From positions 396,222 to 460,221 of the forward strand of contig NZ_BMVV01000001.1 of the NCBI RefSeq assembly GCF_014650895.1: a stretch of 64,000 nucleotides of DNA. Reading direction: 5' to 3'. The stretch is from Streptomyces omiyaensis (GTDB lineage: Bacteria; Actinomycetota; Actinomycetes; Streptomycetales; Streptomycetaceae). Below are positions 43,319-51,713 of this stretch, in pieces. The first letter of the stretch is position 1, and each line of letters opens with the position of its first letter. The translations under genes were made by a program, and so were the position numbers. The notes beneath the pieces are model-generated. The model ran no database searches, was not told the origin of the DNA, and worked only from the letters and a program-made list of their open reading frames with translations.

Positions 43319-44944
43319 TCAGCTCGTGGGGTCGAGGCCCTTGGTGCGGAACCAGGCGACCGGGTCGATGGCGGAGCCGCCGTTCGGCCGGACCTCGAAG
43401 TGGAGGTGCGGGCCGGTGGAGTTGCCGGAGTCGCCGGAGTAGGCGATGACCTCGCCGGCCTTGACCTTGCCGGAGCGGATCTTGGCGCTGCTCAGGTGGC
43501 AGTACCAGGTCTCGGTGCCGTCCGGGGCGGTCACGATGACCATGTTGCCGTAGGCGTAGTTGAGCTGGGTGCGCACGGTGCCGTCGGTCGCGGCCATCAC
43601 GGGCGTGCCGGTCATCACGGGGAAGTCGATGCCGGTGTGCACCGACATCCAGTTGATGCCGGACTGGCCGAAGCGGGCGCTGAGCTGGTGCAGCTTCACC
43701 GGGAGCGCGAACTTGGGGCGCATCGCCTCGCGGCGGGCGGCCTCCTCCTCGCGCTTCTTCTTGTCGGCGGCCTGGCGGGCCTTGAGGTCGATGCGCTCCT
43801 GGGTGCGGCTGGCGCGGTCGCCGAAGTCGCGGACGTCGGCGTCCAGGGCGCTGAGCTGGGTGTCGAGCGCGGTGTTGGCGGGGACCTGCTTCACGGCGGC
43901 CGGGTCCGCGGCGGCGAGCGCCGTGGTGTCCCGCTGCTTCGGGGCCTCGGTGCCGGCGTCGGTGAGCCCGCCGACGGAGGCTGCCGCGATGCCCGCGACG
44001 CCCATGACGCAGGCGGAGGGGACGGCGACGGTCAGCAGGGCGGAGCGCTTGGCGGGGGTGCGGCGCCGGGCGCGGCTGCCGCCGGAGGAGCGGCGCGCGG
44101 ACCGGCCCGGGGCGGCGTCGGTACGGACCTCGGCGGCGGGCGCGGGGACCTCGGCGCCGTCGGGGTCGAGCTCGGCGTCGGGGCCGAGGTCGAGCTCGTC
44201 CGGGGCGGTGTCGTGGGCGGCCGGTTCGGTCCCGTGGGACCCGGTGTCGGTCCCGAACTCCTCGGTCCCGTACGTCCCGTCCGCCGTGTACGCCCCGGTG
44301 TCGAACCCGCCCGTCCCGTAGGCCGCTTCCGGCTCCGGCTCGTAGGCGTAGGCGAACTCGGCGGTCGCGTCGACGCGTTCGGCCGGGGGGGTGTACTGGT
44401 GGGGGAGGACCGGCTCGGCCGGCTCGGAGGCCTGGTTCCAGGCGGTGGCGTCGTAGGCGCCGGTGTCGGTCGCGAAGACGGGGGCCGCCCACTGGCCGGT
44501 CACGTCGTAGGCCTCGTGGCCGTAGGCGCCCTGCGCCGCGTAGCCGCCGGAGTGGAGGGTCTCGTACTGCCCGGTGTGCTGGGCCTCGGTCCAGGCGGAG
44601 GCGTCCCACTGGCCGGTCGTGTCGTACTGCTGCTCGTGCTGTCCGTACGCCACGCCCGCCGGGGAGGCCTCCGTGACGGTGGCGGTCGCCGCCGTCCACT
44701 GGCCGGTGGCGTCCCACCCGCCGGTCGTGTCGTGGCCTCCCGGGGCGGTGGTCCAGGCTCCCGTCTCGTACGCGCCGGTCGTGTCGTACGTACCGGTGGC
44801 GGCGTACTGGCCGAGGTCCCACTGGCCGCTGTGGCCGGTCTGCCCGGCGTCCGACCACGATCCGAAGAGCGGATCGGTGGCGAAGCCGCCGAGGGTGTGG
44901 GCGCCGTCTCCGGCGTACCCGGCGTGGGGGTGCTGGTCGTTCAC
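43319..44944 (-). CDS. M23 metallopeptidase with repeat-rich N-terminal half
   Basis: A 541-residue peptidoglycan peptidase. Residues 1-260 hold repeated YDTTGxW-type units (YDTTGAY, HDTTGGW, WDATGQW, YDTTGQW, YDVTGQW). An Arg-rich stretch and one hydrophobic helix (LLTVAVPSACVMGVAGIAAA, about 305-325) follow, then a short coiled coil and the LytM/M23 domain with HTGIDF and HLHFEV supplying zinc ligands. The repeats would sit in the cytoplasm if the helix is a type II anchor. GTG 44944 chosen; the preceding TTG is possible. No catalytic residue missing. Confidence 0.9.
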   Translation of the reverse strand: MNDQHPHAGYAGDGAHTLGGFATDPLFGSWSDAGQTGHSGQWDLGQYAATGTYDTTGAYETGAWTTAPGGHDTTGGWDATGQWTAATATVTEASPAGVAYGQHEQQYDTTGQWDASAWTEAQHTGQYETLHSGGYAAQGAYGHEAYDVTGQWAAPVFATDTGAYDATAWNQASEPAEPVLPHQYTPPAERVDATAEFAYAYEPEPEAAYGTGGFDTGAYTADGTYGTEEFGTDTGSHGTEPAAHDTAPDELDLGPDAELDPDGAEVPAPAAEVRTDAAPGRSARRSSGGSRARRRTPAKRSALLTVAVPSACVMGVAGIAAASVGGLTDAGTEAPKQRDTTALAAADPAAVKQVPANTALDTQLSALDADVRDFGDRASRTQERIDLKARQAADKKKREEEAARREAMRPKFALPVKLHQLSARFGQSGINWMSVHTGIDFPVMTGTPVMAATDGTVRTQLNYAYGNMVIVTAPDGTETWYCHLSSAKIRSGKVKAGEVIAYSGDSGNSTGPHLHFEVRPNGGSAIDPVAWFRTKGLDPTS

Positions 44945-45024
44945 CAACGTCTCTCTCGCCTCGGCAGCAGGACCAGTCCGGGGCGGGCCCGACAGGGGGT
45001 GTCCCGGGGGGAAGCAGTGGCGCG

Positions 45025-45054
45025 ACTGTACCCGGCGGTATGCGGGACCGACAA
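45025..45054 (-). promoter_or_regulatory. Candidate promoter of the M23 peptidase gene
   Basis: Minus-strand TTGTCG (45049-45054), 18 nt, TACAGT (45025-45030), about 80 bp ahead of the start codon. Confidence 0.5.
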
Positions 45055-45187
45055 TCTTCCGGGGGGCCGGCGGGTGCAGGAAACGGGCAATCGGCCGTGT
45101 TTCGGCAGCTCACGCACAGAGCCTTGGCCTTGTGTTCGAGGAACGTTCGAAGAACGGCGTCGGGGGTGTCGGCGCGCCGGTGTGACA

Positions 45188-45991
45188 TCAGGCCACCGAG
45201 GCCGCCCCCTCGCCCGTCGCCTCCTCCGCCCCGCCGCCATCGAGGGCCTCCAGGATCCCGGCGGTCACCGTCGGGTGGACCGGCAGCGCGAGGTGGCCGA
45301 TGCCGCTCACCCGCACGTCGTGCACCAGGAGGTCGGGGTGGTCGAGGCGGGCCGTCTCCACCGGCACCATGATCTGGTCCAGGTCGCTCCAGAAGCTCAC
45401 GAAACGGGTCCGGCAGCCCGGTGCCGGAGCGGCCAGCTCCCGCAGCACCTCCGACCCGGGGCGCATCTGCCGCACCAGCGGGTGCGCGTCGGCGAGACGC
45501 GCGACGGTCGTGCCCGCGTGCGGCGTGCCGAGCGTGACCAGCGTCCGCACCCGTGCGTCACCGCCCAGCCGCTGCACGTAATAACGGGCGACCAGCCCGC
45601 CCAGGCTGTGGCCCACGAGGTCCACCTCTGCCCGGCCGGTGCGGTCCGCGATCCGCTCGATCCGCCGCCCCAGCGCCTCGGCCGCGGTCCGCAGGTCCCA
45701 GGTGAGCGGGGAGTAGTCGAGCGCCTCGACGTGCGCCCGGCCGTGCCGGGCGAGCGCGCGGCGCAGCAGGAGGAAGACGGAGTGGTTGTCGGCGAAGCCG
45801 TGCAGCAGCACGACCGGGCGGCCCGCCCCGGCCACGACGGGGACGGGCCCGCCGGGGGAGCCGTCGTCGGGGGCCGGCCCGCCCGCGCGGACGGCGACGA
45901 GCCCGGACGGATAGAGGACGAGGCGGCCGGTGAGGATCGCGGCCTCCAGCGTGGTCGCCCTCAGCAGGGCGGTCACCTTGGCAAGCTCCAT
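45188..45991 (-). CDS. Alpha/beta hydrolase, lipase/esterase type
   Basis: A 267-residue alpha/beta hydrolase. VVLLHGFADNHSVF supplies the oxyanion-hole His-Gly, GHSLGG the nucleophile Ser, and the catalytic His is probably in GIGHLALPVHP. LVARYYVQRLGG and VTLGTPHAGT are typical of triacylglycerol-lipase-like proteins. The first 30 residues include a weak hydrophobic helix (ATTLEAAILTGRLVLYPSGLV), which may be a membrane anchor. ATG with GGGAGG upstream. Divergent from icmB across about 300 bp. Confidence 0.9.
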   Translation of the reverse strand: MELAKVTALLRATTLEAAILTGRLVLYPSGLVAVRAGGPAPDDGSPGGPVPVVAGAGRPVVLLHGFADNHSVFLLLRRALARHGRAHVEALDYSPLTWDLRTAAEALGRRIERIADRTGRAEVDLVGHSLGGLVARYYVQRLGGDARVRTLVTLGTPHAGTTVARLADAHPLVRQMRPGSEVLRELAAPAPGCRTRFVSFWSDLDQIMVPVETARLDHPDLLVHDVRVSGIGHLALPVHPTVTAGILEALDGGGAEEATGEGAASVA

Positions 45992-46294
45992 CGCCGACCT
46001 CCCGTGCGGCACATGGGGCCGGGCGGAACGCCGGGGCGCCGGGGTCCCGCGCCGCACGGACGGCGGCACGGGACCCCGGCGACCGGCGTCGCGGCTCCTT
46101 TCGCGACCGGCCCCGCGGGCGGCTGGGAGGGCCCAGGAGGAGGGCCCGGAGCGGGGCAGGCCACGGAACGAACGTGTCCCACGTGTGATTTCCCCCTCGC
46201 CGGGCACCGCGAAACGGCCCGTTGCGGGATGCTGTAGATAACGTTCGTTCACCTCCCCGGCACAGACGCGCGGGGGTCGCATGTGGAGGCAGTG
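45992..46294. other. Divergent region lipase-icmB
   Basis: 303 bp without a gene. AACGAACGT (46167-46175) and ACGTTCGTT (46241-46249) are exact inverted copies 65 bp apart, each containing most of an AACGnnCGTT palindrome, a layout like TetR-family operators. No confident -35/-10 pair was found. Confidence 0.45.
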
Positions 46295-46702
46295 ATGGGT
46301 GTGACCGGTCCGATTCGCGTCGTGGTCGCCAAGCCGGGTCTCGACGGCCACGATCGCGGGGCCAAGGTGATCGCGCGTGCCCTGCGCGACGCCGGCATGG
46401 AGGTGATCTACACCGGGCTCCACCAGACGCCGGAGCAGATCGTCGACACCGCGATCCAGGAGGACGCCGACGCCATCGGCCTGTCGATCCTCTCGGGCGC
46501 GCACAACACGCTCTTCGTCAAGGTCATCGAGCTGCTCAAGGAGCGCGACGCGGAGGACATCAAGGTCTTCGGCGGCGGCATCATCCCCGACGCCGACATC
46601 CCGCCGCTCAAGGAGAAGGGCGTCGCGGCGATCTTCACGCCGGGCGCCACGACCGCGTCGATCGTCGACTGGGTGAACGCGAACGTCCGCGTGGCCGCCT
46701 GA
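46295..46702 (+). CDS. icmB: Isobutyryl-CoA mutase small subunit-like cobalamin-binding protein
   Basis: A 135-residue B12-binding domain protein, matching the small subunit of isobutyryl-CoA mutase, which with the large catalytic subunit interconverts isobutyryl- and n-butyryl-CoA. The base-off cobalamin motif is [11 protein letters not shown] (DxHxxG), followed by [10 protein letters not shown] and [11 protein letters not shown]. The catalytic subunit is not in this window; in S. coelicolor icmA is unlinked, and the position before the next genes matches icmB (SCO4800) by recall. ATG 46295 with GGAGG 5 nt upstream. Confidence 0.85.
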   Translation: MGVTGPIRVVVAKPGLDGHDRGAKVIARALRDAGMEVIYTGLHQTPEQIVDTAIQEDADAIGLSILSGAHNTLFVKVIELLKERDAEDIKVFGGGIIPDADIPPLKEKGVAAIFTPGATTASIVDWVNANVRVAA

Positions 46703-46721
46703 CACCCCCGACACCCGCCCG

Positions 46722-46766
46722 CGCCGACGGCCGGGAGCCCCTCCGACGGGCTCCCGGCCGTCGGCG
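46722..46766 (+). terminator. Terminator after icmB
   Basis: 19-bp perfect stem (46722-46740 with 46748-46766), 7-nt loop, 20 bp after the stop. Confidence 0.85.
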
Positions 46767-46773
46767 TACACCG

Positions 46774-46915
46774 GGTCCGTACCTCCGGTCCGTACCTCCG
46801 GTCCGCGCCTCCGGTCCGCGCCTCCGGTCCGCATACCCGGGTGCGCACACCCGGTCCGTGCACCGGTTCGTGTGCCTGGTCCGTACGCCGGTCCCGTACA
46901 CCCGGTCCGCGCGCC
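46774..46915. repeat. 13-bp tandem repeat (minisatellite)
   Basis: Units GGTCCGTACCTCC at 46774 and 46787, GGTCCGCGCCTCC at 46800 and 46813, GGTCCGCATACCC at 46826, then degenerate copies starting GGTCC to about 46915. It lies between the icmB terminator and the end of the DUF5691 gene, where copy-number change would be harmless. Confidence 0.85.
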
Positions 46916-46941
46916 CGCCCCGCGTGCCCCGGCGGTCGCCC

Positions 46942-48615
46942 TCACACCGCCGCGGGCGGGGCGCCGTCCAGCTCGGCGCGCATCAGGGCGCGCAGGTCGA
47001 GCGTGGCCACCAGGCGCCGGAACGCCTCGGACCAGTACGCGCCCGCGCCCGGCGCGGCGTCCTCCGCCTCCGGCGCCGCGGCCGCCAGCGCCTCCAGGCG
47101 CCGGGCGGCGGAAGGGGAGAGACACCGCTCCGCCAGCCCCATCACCCCGCTGAAGCTCCACGGATAGCTGCCCGCGTCCCGGGCGGTGTCCAGGGCGTCG
47201 ATCACCGCCTCGCCCAGCGGTTCCGCCCACGGCACCGCGCAGACCCCGAGCAGCTGGAACGCCTCCGACAGGCCGTGCGCCGCCACGAAGGCCGCCACCC
47301 ACCCGGCCCGCTCCCGCACGCCGAGCGTCGACAGCAGCTGCGCCCGCTCGGCCAGCGAGGAGGTGCCGGGCCCGGTCGCCGGAGGCACCGACGGGGCGCC
47401 GAGCAGCGCCCGCGACCAGACCGCGTCCCGCTGCCGCACCGCCGCCCGGCACCAGGCCGCGTGCAGCTCCGTCCGCCAGTCGTCGGCGACCGGCAGCGCC
47501 ACGATCTCCTCCGGCGTCCGCCCGCCGAACCGGTCCGGCCAGCAGGACAGCGACGCCGACTCCACCAGCTGCCCCAGCCACCAGGACCGCTCGCCCCGCC
47601 CCGACGGGGGCACCGCCACGATGCCGTCCCGCCGCATCCCCTCGTCGCACTCGTGCGGCGCCTCCACGGCGATCGTCGGCTCGGCCGCCGTCCGGTCCGG
47701 CCCCACGCAGCTGACCGCCCGGGCCGCCATCCGGCCCGCCAGCGCCGAGCCCGGCAGCGCGGAGAGCAGTTCGGCGGCGGTCGCGCGGACATTGCGGCTG
47801 CGGTCGGCGAGCGCCTCCTCCAGGAACTCCTCGTCCGCCGCCGACAGGCCGGACCGCAGCGAGTCCAGGAACATCAGCCGGTCCTCGGCCCGCTCCCCGG
47901 CCCAGCCGCCCGCGAGCAGCGCCCGTCCGGCCGCCGGATCCCACGCCCGTACGGCCCCGAGCAGCGCGACCCGCTCGGCGAACAGGCCCTCCTCCCACAG
48001 CTCCCGCACCGCCGCGGCGTCCCCGGGATCCGGCAGGGCCCCGCCCGCGCGGCCGCGCAGCGCGAACCGCCAGTCCGGGTTGAACCCGGCCAGCCACAGC
48101 CCGCGCGGCCCGGCGAGGGCCAGCGCCCGCGGCCGCAGATCGGTCCGGGCCCTGGCCGCGTCGAGCAGCGCCGGCAGCGCCGCGTGCGGCGCCCGGTAGC
48201 CCCGCTCGTCCGCCATCGCCAGCCACTGGGGCAGCAGCTCGGCGAGGTCCGGAACGACGCCCCGGCGGCCCCCCGGCGGCGCGGGCGCCGCCCGTCCGGC
48301 CAGCAGCAGGCCGAGCCGCCGCCGGGCCGCCTCGGGCAGCGCGGGCCGCGGATCGTCCGGCGCCGGCGCGGGCGGTACGGCGGCGGGCCCGGGCCGCAGC
48401 CCCGCGCGCCGCCGCAGCGTCCGCCGCGCGGCGGCGTCGAGGAGCGCCCCGGCGGCGGCGGGCCCCCGCGGCGTCCCCGCGGGCGGCCGCCGGTCGGTCC
48501 CGAGCAGCGCCGACGCCACCAGCTCCTCCCAGCCGGGCGCGCCGGGGGCCGCTCCGGGCGCGGGCTCCGCCCCGGTGGAACGGGCGGCTTCGGTCTGCGG
48601 TTCTGTCGTCTGCAC
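46942..48615 (-). CDS. DUF5691 domain-containing protein
   Basis: A 557-residue cytosolic protein of unknown function recognised as DUF5691 by WEELVASALLGTDRRPPAG near the N terminus and by its helical, HEAT-like body (FLEEALADRSRNVRATAAEL; EEIVALPVADDWRTELHAAW). GTG start behind GAGGAG. It lies 107 bp after the SWIM-family-like gene on the same strand and presumably shares its damage-type promoter. DUF5691 genes are commonly found beside MoxR, VWA, SWIM and DUF5682 genes, which is the case here. Could be an adaptor or substrate receptor for the MoxR-VWA pair (inference). Confidence 0.85.
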   Translation of the reverse strand: MQTTEPQTEAARSTGAEPAPGAAPGAPGWEELVASALLGTDRRPPAGTPRGPAAAGALLDAAARRTLRRRAGLRPGPAAVPPAPAPDDPRPALPEAARRRLGLLLAGRAAPAPPGGRRGVVPDLAELLPQWLAMADERGYRAPHAALPALLDAARARTDLRPRALALAGPRGLWLAGFNPDWRFALRGRAGGALPDPGDAAAVRELWEEGLFAERVALLGAVRAWDPAAGRALLAGGWAGERAEDRLMFLDSLRSGLSAADEEFLEEALADRSRNVRATAAELLSALPGSALAGRMAARAVSCVGPDRTAAEPTIAVEAPHECDEGMRRDGIVAVPPSGRGERSWWLGQLVESASLSCWPDRFGGRTPEEIVALPVADDWRTELHAAWCRAAVRQRDAVWSRALLGAPSVPPATGPGTSSLAERAQLLSTLGVRERAGWVAAFVAAHGLSEAFQLLGVCAVPWAEPLGEAVIDALDTARDAGSYPWSFSGVMGLAERCLSPSAARRLEALAAAAPEAEDAAPGAGAYWSEAFRRLVATLDLRALMRAELDGAPPAAV

Positions 48616-48722
48616 GGGGACTCCTCGGGCGCGTTCCGGGCCGCGGGCGCGGGTCGTCGGACGGGAAGGGAAGACGGCGGGGTGCCACGGCGGTGCCCCG
48701 CGCCGGGACCCGCCGCGGGGTC

Positions 48723-49853
48723 TCACGGCAGCGGGACCGTCTCCCCCGGGGCGTCGGGGGACCAGGCGGCGAGGGGGGTGAAGCCCCGGTGGCCGCACTC
48801 GCCGAAGACGGTGAGGGGGGCGCCGCCCGAGAGCGCGAGCAGCCGCCACGGGCCGGGGCGGGAACGGTCCCCGCCGGTCAGCGGCAGCGCCTCGCGCCCG
48901 TCGGCGTCGGCGAGCTGCCAGCCGTACTCCGCCCGCGCGGGCACCACGCGGGCGAGCGTCACCGGCCAGGACTCCAGCCACGGGTCCTCCCGCAGCGCCC
49001 GCCCGTAGGCGTCCAGCGCCGCGCCCACCGGGCCGCCCGGCGGCGGCGCGCCACGGCCGGCGACCGGGACCAGCGGCTCGCCCGGCTCCGCGCGCAGCCG
49101 CCCGGAGCCCGCGTGCGGGGTCAGCTCGCCGTCCAGCACCGCGCCGACCGGCAGCGCCAGGGCGGGCGCGCGGCCCGCCGCGCCGAAGGAGAGCAGCAGC
49201 GCGGTGCGGCCGCTCTCCTCGCCGTACAGCCAGGTGCGACGGGTCGTCAGCCGGCCGTCCCCCGTGTCGTATCGGGCGAGGACCAGCCAGCGGTCCCGCA
49301 CCGGCGTGCCGCCGGGGGAGGAGGGCAGACCGATCCGGGTCCGCACCGTCGCCGCCAGCGGGGCGGGCAGCCGGTCGGCGGCCAGCCAGGCCCGGTCCAG
49401 GAGATGGGTGAGCGCGCACTCCTCCAGGAGCCGCACCGGCCAGCCGGGACCCGAACCCGGGATCGCGCCGAGCTCGCGCACCCGGCCCGCGAGGCCCGGC
49501 GCCTGCGCGTCGACCATGCGGGCCGCGGTCTCCTCCCACAGGCCGTATCCCCGCTGCCCGGCCGCGGCGAGCCCGCCGCGCACCAGGTCCGCGAGCCGCC
49601 GCTCCAGCTCCTCCGCGCCCGCCGTCACGCGGGCCGCGCGGCGCTCCGCCCGCCGGCGGGCGGCCACCGGATCGGCCGGCGCGGCCGGTCCCGCGCCTCC
49701 GGCGCGCCCCGGAGTCCCCCCGGCTCCGCCGGAGCCGCCCGCGCCGCTCCGCGGCCCGGCCGCGCCGGGTCCGCCCCCCGCTTCGCGCGAGGCCTCGCCG
49801 GGCTCCGGCGCCCGCCCCCGGCCGACCGTCCCGCGCACCCCCATGGCATCCAT
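48723..49853 (-). CDS. SWIM zinc-finger family-like protein lacking a visible SWIM motif
   Basis: A 376-residue protein. The part from about residue 60 (AARRRAERRAARVTAGAEEL; LADLVRGGLAAAGQRGYGLW; ARMVDAQAPGLAGRVRELG) resembles the C-terminal region of Streptomyces SWIM zinc-finger proteins. The first 60 residues are Gly/Ala/Pro-rich; the CxC...CxH motif normally in the N-terminal third is nowhere in the sequence, so an internal deletion or loss of the finger is possible. ATG 49853 coincides with the predicted transcription start, so the mRNA is probably leaderless. Followed by the DUF5691 gene. Confidence 0.72.
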   Translation of the reverse strand: MDAMGVRGTVGRGRAPEPGEASREAGGGPGAAGPRSGAGGSGGAGGTPGRAGGAGPAAPADPVAARRRAERRAARVTAGAEELERRLADLVRGGLAAAGQRGYGLWEETAARMVDAQAPGLAGRVRELGAIPGSGPGWPVRLLEECALTHLLDRAWLAADRLPAPLAATVRTRIGLPSSPGGTPVRDRWLVLARYDTGDGRLTTRRTWLYGEESGRTALLLSFGAAGRAPALALPVGAVLDGELTPHAGSGRLRAEPGEPLVPVAGRGAPPPGGPVGAALDAYGRALREDPWLESWPVTLARVVPARAEYGWQLADADGREALPLTGGDRSRPGPWRLLALSGGAPLTVFGECGHRGFTPLAAWSPDAPGETVPLP

Positions 49854-49860
49854 GCACCTG

Positions 49861-49883
49861 ACGGTATTCTCCGCCACTGACAA
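49861..49883 (-). promoter_or_regulatory. RecA-independent (PafBC-type) damage promoter of SWIM-like/DUF5691 operon
   Basis: On the minus strand TTGTCAGTG (49875-49883), 8 nt, TACCGT (49861-49866), an exact match to TTGTCRGTG, 8 nt, TAnnnT. Seven nt after the -10 comes the ATG of the SWIM-family-like gene, so transcript and coding region would start together. Confidence 0.8.
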
Positions 49884-50023
49884 CGCACTTGACCTGCGGG
49901 TACGCTCTCCTCGGCCGACCCCGGCGACGTCTCGGTTTTACCGGTCCTTTACGGTGCTGTGCGAGCTCGCGCGAACCAGCGCGCGACCTTACGTCCGCAC
50001 CACCGTGCAGGGGGAGTACCACC

Positions 50024-50437
50024 ATGAACCGCACCGTCCGCACCGCCGTCTCGGCCCTCGCCGTCACCGGCCTCGCGTTCGGGCTCGGCGCCTGTTCCGA
50101 GGCTGCCGACAAGGCCGCCGACCAGGTCGACAAGGCCGTCGCCGAGAGCTACGAGGTGACCTACGAGGTCACCGGCACCGACCTGGTGTCCATCGACTAC
50201 CACGCGGGCGACGGCACCGCGATGCAGCCGCAGGTCGAGAGCGAGAAGAAGCCCACCGCGCCGTGGAGCAGGACCGTGAAGCTGCACGGCATCATGCCGC
50301 CCGCCGTCATGCCGGTCTCCACCAAGCCCGCCGACCTCGTCTGCAAGGTCGTCTTCGAGGGCAAGGTCATCAAGGAGGCCAAGGGCGAGCAGGCCATGGC
50401 CGGCGGCTGCGTCGCCGTCTCCCCGGTCTTCAACTGA
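50024..50437 (+). CDS. MmpS-like small lipoprotein
   Basis: A 137-residue exported protein. Residues 1-23 are a lipoprotein signal with lipobox LGAC; a helical stretch AADKAADQVDKAVAE precedes an MmpS-like beta domain (YEVTYEVTGTDLVSIDYHAG) ending in CVAVSPVFN. MmpS proteins assist RND lipid exporters in mycobacteria; no MmpL gene is adjacent here. ATG with GGGGGAG upstream. It sits between the two damage-type promoters but appears to have its own transcription signals, so membership in that system is uncertain. Confidence 0.85.
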   Translation: MNRTVRTAVSALAVTGLAFGLGACSEAADKAADQVDKAVAESYEVTYEVTGTDLVSIDYHAGDGTAMQPQVESEKKPTAPWSRTVKLHGIMPPAVMPVSTKPADLVCKVVFEGKVIKEAKGEQAMAGGCVAVSPVFN

Positions 50438-50494
50438 CGCTCCCCGCACGCCCCTTCGGGCACCCCGACCGTCCCGGCACGCGGTGACGGCCGA

Positions 50495-50517
50495 TTGTCA
50501 GTGGCGTGGTGCACCGT
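50495..50517 (+). promoter_or_regulatory. RecA-independent-type promoter of the MoxR operon
   Basis: TTGTCAGTG (50495-50503), 8 nt, CACCGT (50512-50517). The upstream half matches the PafBC-type consensus exactly; the -10 differs at its first base (C for T). The MoxR start is about 38 bp downstream. Confidence 0.68.
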
Positions 50518-50555
50518 GGATCGCACAACAGGTCGAACGATCTGGAGGGGGATCC

Positions 50556-51713
50556 ATGACCGTGCCCGAAACCATCCCGCAGCCCGGCGCCGGTGCCGTG
50601 ACGGACACCGGCCCGGGCCGGGCCGAGCCCGCCGCCGAGGCCCTCCGGCCCCACGCCGAGCACGCCTTCGCCCACGAACTCGCCGCGCTCGCCGCCGCCG
50701 ACGACCACCCCCGGCCGGCCCGCTGGCGCCTCTCGCCCCGGGCCGTCGCCACCTACCTCCTCGGCGGCACGCTCCCCGGCGGCACCGTGATCACGCCCAA
50801 GTACGTCGGGCCCCGCCGCATCGTCGAGGTCGCCGTCACCACGCTCGCCACCGACCGGGCCCTGCTCCTCCTGGGCGTCCCCGGCACCGCCAAGACCTGG
50901 GTCTCCGAGCACCTCGCCGCCGCCGTCAGCGGCGACTCCACCCTCCTCGTCCAGGGCACCGCCGGCACCCCCGAGGAAGCCGTCCGGTACGGGTGGAACT
51001 ACGCCCGGCTGCTCGCCGAGGGCCCCAGCCGCGCCGCGCTCGTCCCCAGCCCCGTCATGCGCGCCATGGACCGGGGCGCCACCGCCCGCGTCGAGGAGCT
51101 CACCCGCATCCCCGCCGACGTGCAGGACACCCTCATCACGATCCTGTCCGAGAAGACCCTGCCCGTCCCCGAACTCGGCGAGGAGGTCCAGGCCGTCCCC
51201 GGCTTCAACCTGATCGCCACCGCCAACGACCGCGACCGGGGGGTCAACGAGCTCTCCAGCGCGCTCCGGCGCCGCTTCAACACGGTGGTGCTGCCGCTGC
51301 CCGCCACCGCCGAGGACGAGGTCGACATCGTCGCCCGCCGGGTCGACCAGCTCGGCCGCTCCCTCGAACTGCCCTCCCTCCCCGGGGGCGTCGAGGAGAT
51401 CCGACGGGTCGTCACCGTCTTCCGGGAACTGCGCGACGGCGTCACCGCCGACGGCCGCACCCGGCTCAAGTCCCCCTCGGGGACGCTCTCCACCGCCGAG
51501 GCCATCTCCGTCGTCACCGGCGGCCTCGCGCTCGCCGCCCACTTCGGGGACGGCGTGCTCCGCCCCTCGGACCTCGCCGCCGGAATCCTCGGCGCCGTCG
51601 TCCGCGACCCGGCCGCCGACCGCGTCGTCTGGCAGGAGTACCTGGAGACGGTGGTCAGGGAACGGGACGGCTGGAAGGACCTCTACCGCGCCTGCCGCGA
51701 GGTGAGCGCATGA
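50556..51713 (+). CDS. MoxR-family AAA+ ATPase
   Basis: A 385-residue AAA+ ATPase of the MoxR branch. The Walker A is GVPGTAKT; the Walker B region is degenerate (TARVEELTRIPADVQDTLIT where LDEINR would be usual); sensor 1 is LIATANDRDRG and the Arg finger region ELSSALRRRFN is present. MoxR ATPases act as chaperones that load or release metal or cofactor, usually with a VWA partner, which here lies two genes downstream. ATG behind GGAGGGG. The stop overlaps the next start (ATGA), so translation is coupled. Confidence 0.92.
   Translation: MTVPETIPQPGAGAVTDTGPGRAEPAAEALRPHAEHAFAHELAALAAADDHPRPARWRLSPRAVATYLLGGTLPGGTVITPKYVGPRRIVEVAVTTLATDRALLLLGVPGTAKTWVSEHLAAAVSGDSTLLVQGTAGTPEEAVRYGWNYARLLAEGPSRAALVPSPVMRAMDRGATARVEELTRIPADVQDTLITILSEKTLPVPELGEEVQAVPGFNLIATANDRDRGVNELSSALRRRFNTVVLPLPATAEDEVDIVARRVDQLGRSLELPSLPGGVEEIRRVVTVFRELRDGVTADGRTRLKSPSGTLSTAEAISVVTGGLALAAHFGDGVLRPSDLAAGILGAVVRDPAADRVVWQEYLETVVRERDGWKDLYRACREVSA

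Noticed and set aside
49884..50000. Upstream extension of the SWIM-like frame (VKCVVSGGEYRQVH in another frame)
   Set aside because: The Cys occurs in a different frame and overlaps the promoter; it does not form a SWIM motif, so no frameshifted finger is claimed.
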